This document shows positions 5,860 through 8,362 of a stretch of 8,362 nucleotides of DNA, one piece after another. Source of the DNA: JBKHJZ01 sp046537875 (lineage in GTDB: Bacteria; Actinomycetota; Acidimicrobiia; Acidimicrobiales; VFJN01). Where the stretch lies: positions 1-8,362 of the forward strand of contig JBKHJZ010000141.1 of NCBI GenBank assembly GCA_046537875.1. Direction: 5' to 3'. Every line of letters begins with the position of its first letter. Within the stretch, counting starts at the first letter, position 1. Under the pieces are notes generated by a model that was not told where the DNA came from, searched no databases, and saw only the letters and a list, made by a program, of their open reading frames with translations. A program made the position numbers and the translations under genes.

Positions 5860-6951
5860 TCAGCCTCCTCGGGCGATGACGGTCTGCGCCCGGGCGAAGA
5901 GCCCGAGCGTGATGGCGTGGAGCAGGTCGCCGGTGGGGCGCGGGGCCTTCCCGGCGCACGCACGGGCGTGCGTGCCCTCGAGGACGATGCCGAGCTTGAA
6001 GCAGGCCAGCGCGGTGTACCAGTCGATGGTCGACACGTCCCGGGTGGACTCGTCCGCGTAGCGTGCGACCAGCTCGTCGGGCGTGGGTAGGCCGCCGGCG
6101 GCGCCGATCGCCCCCGCGGCGGCTGCGGCGGTGGCGTCGTCGCCGCCCGGTCCGCCGGGGCCCAGCGGCCAGGTGGCCAGGAGCAGGCCGAGGTCGAGCA
6201 GCGGGTCACCGATCGTGCACATCTCCCAGTCGACGATCGCTGCCACCTGGGGGCCGTCGTGGCGGATCATGACGTTCGCCAGGTGGTAGTCGCCGTGCAT
6301 GATCCCCGGCTGCCAGCTGCGGGGGCGGTTGCCGTCGAGCCAGCCCGCGACCGCCTCGAGCCCCGGGATGTCCGGGCCGGGGTAGCCGTCGAGCTCGCCG
6401 TACGAGTCCAGCTCGCCCAGCCACCGCGGCACCTGCCGCTCGAGGAACCCGTCGGGCCTGCCGAAGTCGGCGAGGCCGACCGCCACGTGGTCGACCGCGC
6501 CGAGGCGGGCGGCGGCGCCGGCCACCTCCAACCCCAGCGCGTGGCGGATCCGCTCGTTCCCGGCGTGGAGGTCGGGGAGGTCCGACGCAGGGTTGAAGCC
6601 GTCGACCGGCTCCATCAGGTAGAAGGTCGCACCGATCAGCGATTCGTCGGCGGGACCTGCGACGTAGCCGGGGTGGGGCACATCGGTGCCGCCCAGTGCG
6701 TGCAGCACCCGGGCCTCGCGCCGGATCACCTCGTTCGACGACCGGCGCAGGTGCCGGGGACCACGCCGGAGCACGTAGGTCCGCGGGCCGCGGGTGAACT
6801 TGACCAGCACGTTCTGCGTCCCACCGGTCAGGACCTCGACGTCGCGGAGGGGGCCGGAGGGCAGACCCTGGTCGTCCATCCACCGGGTGACGTCCGTGAA
6901 GTCGACGAGGTCGCGGTCGACGGCCTCGGGTTGGGTGCTGGCGGCGGTCAT
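5860..6951 (-). CDS. APH-family phosphotransferase, ACAD11 N-terminal/LvaA-like small-molecule kinase
   Basis: A 363-residue protein-kinase-like-fold phosphotransferase (APH, PF01636). Residues, numbered from the chosen ATG: GGTQN in the nucleotide loop (43-47), YVLRRGP (59-65), catalytic loop HGDYHLANVMI (219-229, with Asp221 and Asn226), and metal-binding IVDWEMCTIGDPLLDLG (239-255, with Asp241). All catalytic residues are present, so it should be active. It is not an antibiotic-resistance enzyme by context: it shares an operon with the dehydrogenase that is its fusion partner in animal ACAD10/11. In that pairing it phosphorylates the hydroxyl of a 4-hydroxyacyl-CoA. Such proteins have been mislabelled acyl-CoA dehydrogenases (for example mycobacterial FadE36). 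The start chosen is ATG at 6951, preceded by GGGAGG; the frame extends to ATG at 6999, without a ribosome site, which would add 16 residues. Confidence 0.9.
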   Translation of the reverse strand: MTAASTQPEAVDRDLVDFTDVTRWMDDQGLPSGPLRDVEVLTGGTQNVLVKFTRGPRTYVLRRGPRHLRRSSNEVIRREARVLHALGGTDVPHPGYVAGPADESLIGATFYLMEPVDGFNPASDLPDLHAGNERIRHALGLEVAGAAARLGAVDHVAVGLADFGRPDGFLERQVPRWLGELDSYGELDGYPGPDIPGLEAVAGWLDGNRPRSWQPGIMHGDYHLANVMIRHDGPQVAAIVDWEMCTIGDPLLDLGLLLATWPLGPGGPGGDDATAAAAAGAIGAAGGLPTPDELVARYADESTRDVSTIDWYTALACFKLGIVLEGTHARACAGKAPRPTGDLLHAITLGLFARAQTVIARGG

Positions 6952-6987
6952 GCTCCTCCCGGTCCGGTCCCGCCGGGGCTCGCTGTC

Positions 6988-6999
6988 ATGCATCTGCAT
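6988..6999. repeat. Short inverted repeat over the presumed kinase-operon transcription start
   Basis: ATGCA-TC-TGCAT is a 5-2-5 inverted repeat. Imperfect outer arms follow: TGTC at 6984-6987 and GACA at 7002-7005, offset by two bases. It lies just downstream of the candidate -10 on the minus strand and before the kinase ATG at 6951, a place where a repressor such as a TetR protein often binds in acyl-CoA operons. No regulator gene is in the window. It may be chance. Confidence 0.3.
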
Positions 7000-7002
7000 T
7001 AG

Positions 7003-7008
7003 ACACTA
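7003..7008 (-). promoter_or_regulatory. Candidate -10 element of the kinase/dehydrogenase operon
   Basis: TAGTGT on the minus strand (7008-7003) fits TAnnnT. A start 7-9 bases on would fall near 6994, giving a leader of roughly 40 bases that carries GGGAGG before the ATG at 6951. No -35 of the TTGACA type is seen. The 127 bases 7000-7126 between the divergent genes hold only this element, the element at 7112 and no open frame. Confidence 0.35.
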
Positions 7009-7111
7009 GGTCGCGAGGGGTGCAGCCGGCCCACCCGGCCCCTGGCCATTGCGCTGAGCGTCCAGGTGACCGCGCAGCGGTGCGGCCCCGGCGTGGCACG
7101 CAGCGACGCCA

Positions 7112-7117
7112 TAGCCT
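7112..7117 (+). promoter_or_regulatory. Candidate -10 for a leaderless winged-helix gene
   Basis: TAGCCT (TAnnnT) ends 9 bases before the ATG at 7127. The bases between, gaccgaccg, contain no Shine-Dalgarno. The spacing fits transcription starting at or just before the ATG, as proposed for the two AI-2E genes. No clear -35 is present. Confidence 0.42.
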
Positions 7118-7126
7118 GACCGACCG

Positions 7127-8299
7127 ATGGGGCGCGCGACCGCTCTCGATGTCACGACCGAGCAGGCCGTCGCGTACCGGGTGGCCGCCCACCACCTCCA
7201 CGAGCGCTTGCCGCCGGGGGATCTCGTGCACGCCGCGGCCACCTGTGGGCTCCAGGACACGCCACCCGGCGACGCCGCGATGGCGCTGGCGGCACGGGTC
7301 GCCGATCTCTACCCCGACGAGCTCGGCGAGGCGCTCTTCGAGGAGCGGTCGCTCGTCCGGATGCTCGGCCCCCGGGGCGCACCACACATCGTGCCGAGCA
7401 TCGACGTCACGGTCTTCGGTCCCGCGGTGCTGGCCACCGACGAGGCATCCCTCCACGAGCAGCTCGCCGGCTCGTGGGCCAGGATCGAGTCGCCGGAGTG
7501 GACGGCCCGCGAGGCGCTCGGCGTGGTGATCGGCGTGCTCACCACGGTCGTCGCCGACGGCGAGCCCCGGACCAAGGGCGAGCTCAGCGAGGCGCTCCAC
7601 GGCCGCGTCCCCCTCGAGCTCGAGCCCTGGTGCGACGGGTGCGACGTCCACCACGTTCCCGAGCAGCTGCTGCGGCTCGCAGGCGTGGCCGGGGTGTTCT
7701 GCTACGGCCGGCCGGAGGGCCGTCACCAGATGATCGTCGGGACCAGCCTGTGGCTCGGCCGACCCATGGATGGCGACCTGCGCACCGCCCGGGTGGAGCT
7801 GGTGCGCAGGTTCGTCCACGCCTACGGCCCCGTGGCTCCCCGGCACCTCGCGGCCTGGACGGGCCTCGGCGCCACCGAGGCGCGCGAGCGCTTCGTCGAT
7901 CTGGCCGGAGAGCTGGTCGAGGTGCGGGTGGACGGCGCGCCCGCGTGGGTGCTCGCCGAGGACCTCCCGGAGCTCGACGACCCACCGCTCGCGTCGGGCG
8001 CCCGCCTGCTGCCGGCGGGTGATCCGTTCCTGCACCAGCGGGACCGCTCGACCCTCATCCCCGACAAGGCGCTCCAGCGTGCCGTCTGGCGTCCGGTCGG
8101 GCGCCCGGGCCTGGTGCTGGCGGCCGGTCACCCGGTCGCCACGTGGAGGTCCCGGCTGGTCAGGGGCCGGTTGGCGCTCGAGGTCGACCCGTTCCAAGAC
8201 CTGGGTGCCCGGCGGCGGGCGGCGGTGCGGGAAGAGGCAGAGGTGGTGGCGGCCCTCCGAGGCGTCGAGGAGGCGGAGGTGACGTTCATCAAGCCCTGA
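7127..8299 (+). CDS. Winged-helix HTH_42 (AlkZ/YcaQ-related) DNA-binding protein
   Basis: A 390-residue protein of the HTH_42 family (PF06224), which includes the DNA glycosylases AlkZ and YcaQ. The strongest match is the C-terminal block GARLLPAGDPFLHQRDRSTLIP (291-312) followed by GRPGLVLAAGHPVATWRSRLVRGRL (325-349). The winged-helix part covers about 125-265, including RRFVHAYGPVAPRHLAAWTGL (227-247). In AlkZ-type glycosylases catalysis needs a Q-x-Q motif near the N-terminus; YcaQ has Q-x-D. Here the corresponding site reads GLQDTPPGDA (41-50), so only the first Gln is kept. WCDGCDVHH (168-176) looks like a possible metal site. It is therefore HTH_42 by family, with glycosylase activity uncertain. 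The ATG follows a TAnnnT element without a Shine-Dalgarno, suggesting leaderless translation. It is divergent from the kinase operon; nothing shows that it regulates it. Confidence 0.85.
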   Translation: MGRATALDVTTEQAVAYRVAAHHLHERLPPGDLVHAAATCGLQDTPPGDAAMALAARVADLYPDELGEALFEERSLVRMLGPRGAPHIVPSIDVTVFGPAVLATDEASLHEQLAGSWARIESPEWTAREALGVVIGVLTTVVADGEPRTKGELSEALHGRVPLELEPWCDGCDVHHVPEQLLRLAGVAGVFCYGRPEGRHQMIVGTSLWLGRPMDGDLRTARVELVRRFVHAYGPVAPRHLAAWTGLGATEARERFVDLAGELVEVRVDGAPAWVLAEDLPELDDPPLASGARLLPAGDPFLHQRDRSTLIPDKALQRAVWRPVGRPGLVLAAGHPVATWRSRLVRGRLALEVDPFQDLGARRRAAVREEAEVVAALRGVEEAEVTFIKP

Positions 8300-8305
8300 G
8301 CATCG

Positions 8306-8342
8306 CCGACCCGGGGTGTGGGCCCCTCGCGGCTCGGGTCGG
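8306..8342 (+). terminator. Possible terminator after the winged-helix gene
   Basis: CCGACCC (8306-8312) and GGGTCGG (8336-8342) pair over 7 GC-rich bases. Inside, GGGG (8313-8316) can stack with CCCC (8323-8326), leaving a 9-base bulge on one side. It begins 6 bases after the TGA. No T-tract follows. The final bases, 8343-8362, contain an ATG at 8352, but too little sequence remains to call a gene. Confidence 0.35.
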
Positions 8343-8362
8343 TGCGGCGCGATGGACACGGC

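Noticed and set aside
5860..6951. Aminoglycoside resistance gene
   Set aside because: The fold is APH, but the operon partner and sequence type are those of the ACAD10/11 kinase, not of resistance enzymes.
6986..8359. A 457-codon minus-strand open frame opposite the winged-helix gene
   Set aside because: Antisense to a clear HTH_42 protein and composed of His/Arg/Gly-rich shadow sequence.

Overview
The window is strongly GC-rich. The coding frames are rich in Ala, Gly, Arg and Asp, many starts are GTG, and several genes begin a few bases after a TAnnnT element with no Shine-Dalgarno sequence. This points to a high-GC actinobacterium, perhaps an Acidimicrobiia-type lineage; that finer placement is only an impression. 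I see no rRNA, tRNA, transposase, integrase, phage gene or CRISPR array. The window looks like ordinary chromosome of seven genes plus one possible mobile or REP-like intergenic repeat.

Left part (3-3316): a divergent membrane-protein locus. Leftward runs an apparent three-gene operon: an AI-2E-family (PF01594) permease-like protein, then two small DUF202 membrane proteins in tandem, packed with a 4-base gap and a 4-base GTGA overlap. Rightward runs a second, longer AI-2E-family paralogue with an extra acidic Pro/Glu-rich N-terminal tail, part of it made of five 15-bp in-frame repeats. Both AI-2E genes seem to start from one 7-bp symmetrical element (TACGGTA, 1797-1803) that reads as TAnnnT on both strands and lies 7-8 bases from a GTG on each side.

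Middle (3317-4496): a convergent intergenic region with a 29-bp tandem repeat and a large inverted repeat (probable bidirectional terminator). It is followed by a leftward pirin-family cupin gene with a perfect Shine-Dalgarno sequence.

Right-centre (4624-6951): a leftward two-gene operon encoding an APH-fold small-molecule kinase and an acyl-CoA dehydrogenase of the ACAD10/ACAD11 type, 6 bases apart. In animals these are the two halves of one fusion protein. In Pseudomonas putida, LvaA and LvaC are the separate equivalents that phosphorylate a 4-hydroxyacyl-CoA and then remove the phosphate so the acid can enter beta-oxidation. The simplest reading is a catabolic module for 4-hydroxy acids or a related hydroxylated acyl-CoA.

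Right end (7127-8299): a divergent gene for a winged-helix HTH_42 (AlkZ/YcaQ-related) protein with an unusual Cys/His cluster. The last 63 bases hold a possible terminator.

I did not find a clearly new multi-gene system. The items most worth a second look are the split kinase/dehydrogenase pair, the shared symmetrical promoter between the two AI-2E genes, and the structured repeat at 3321-3421.
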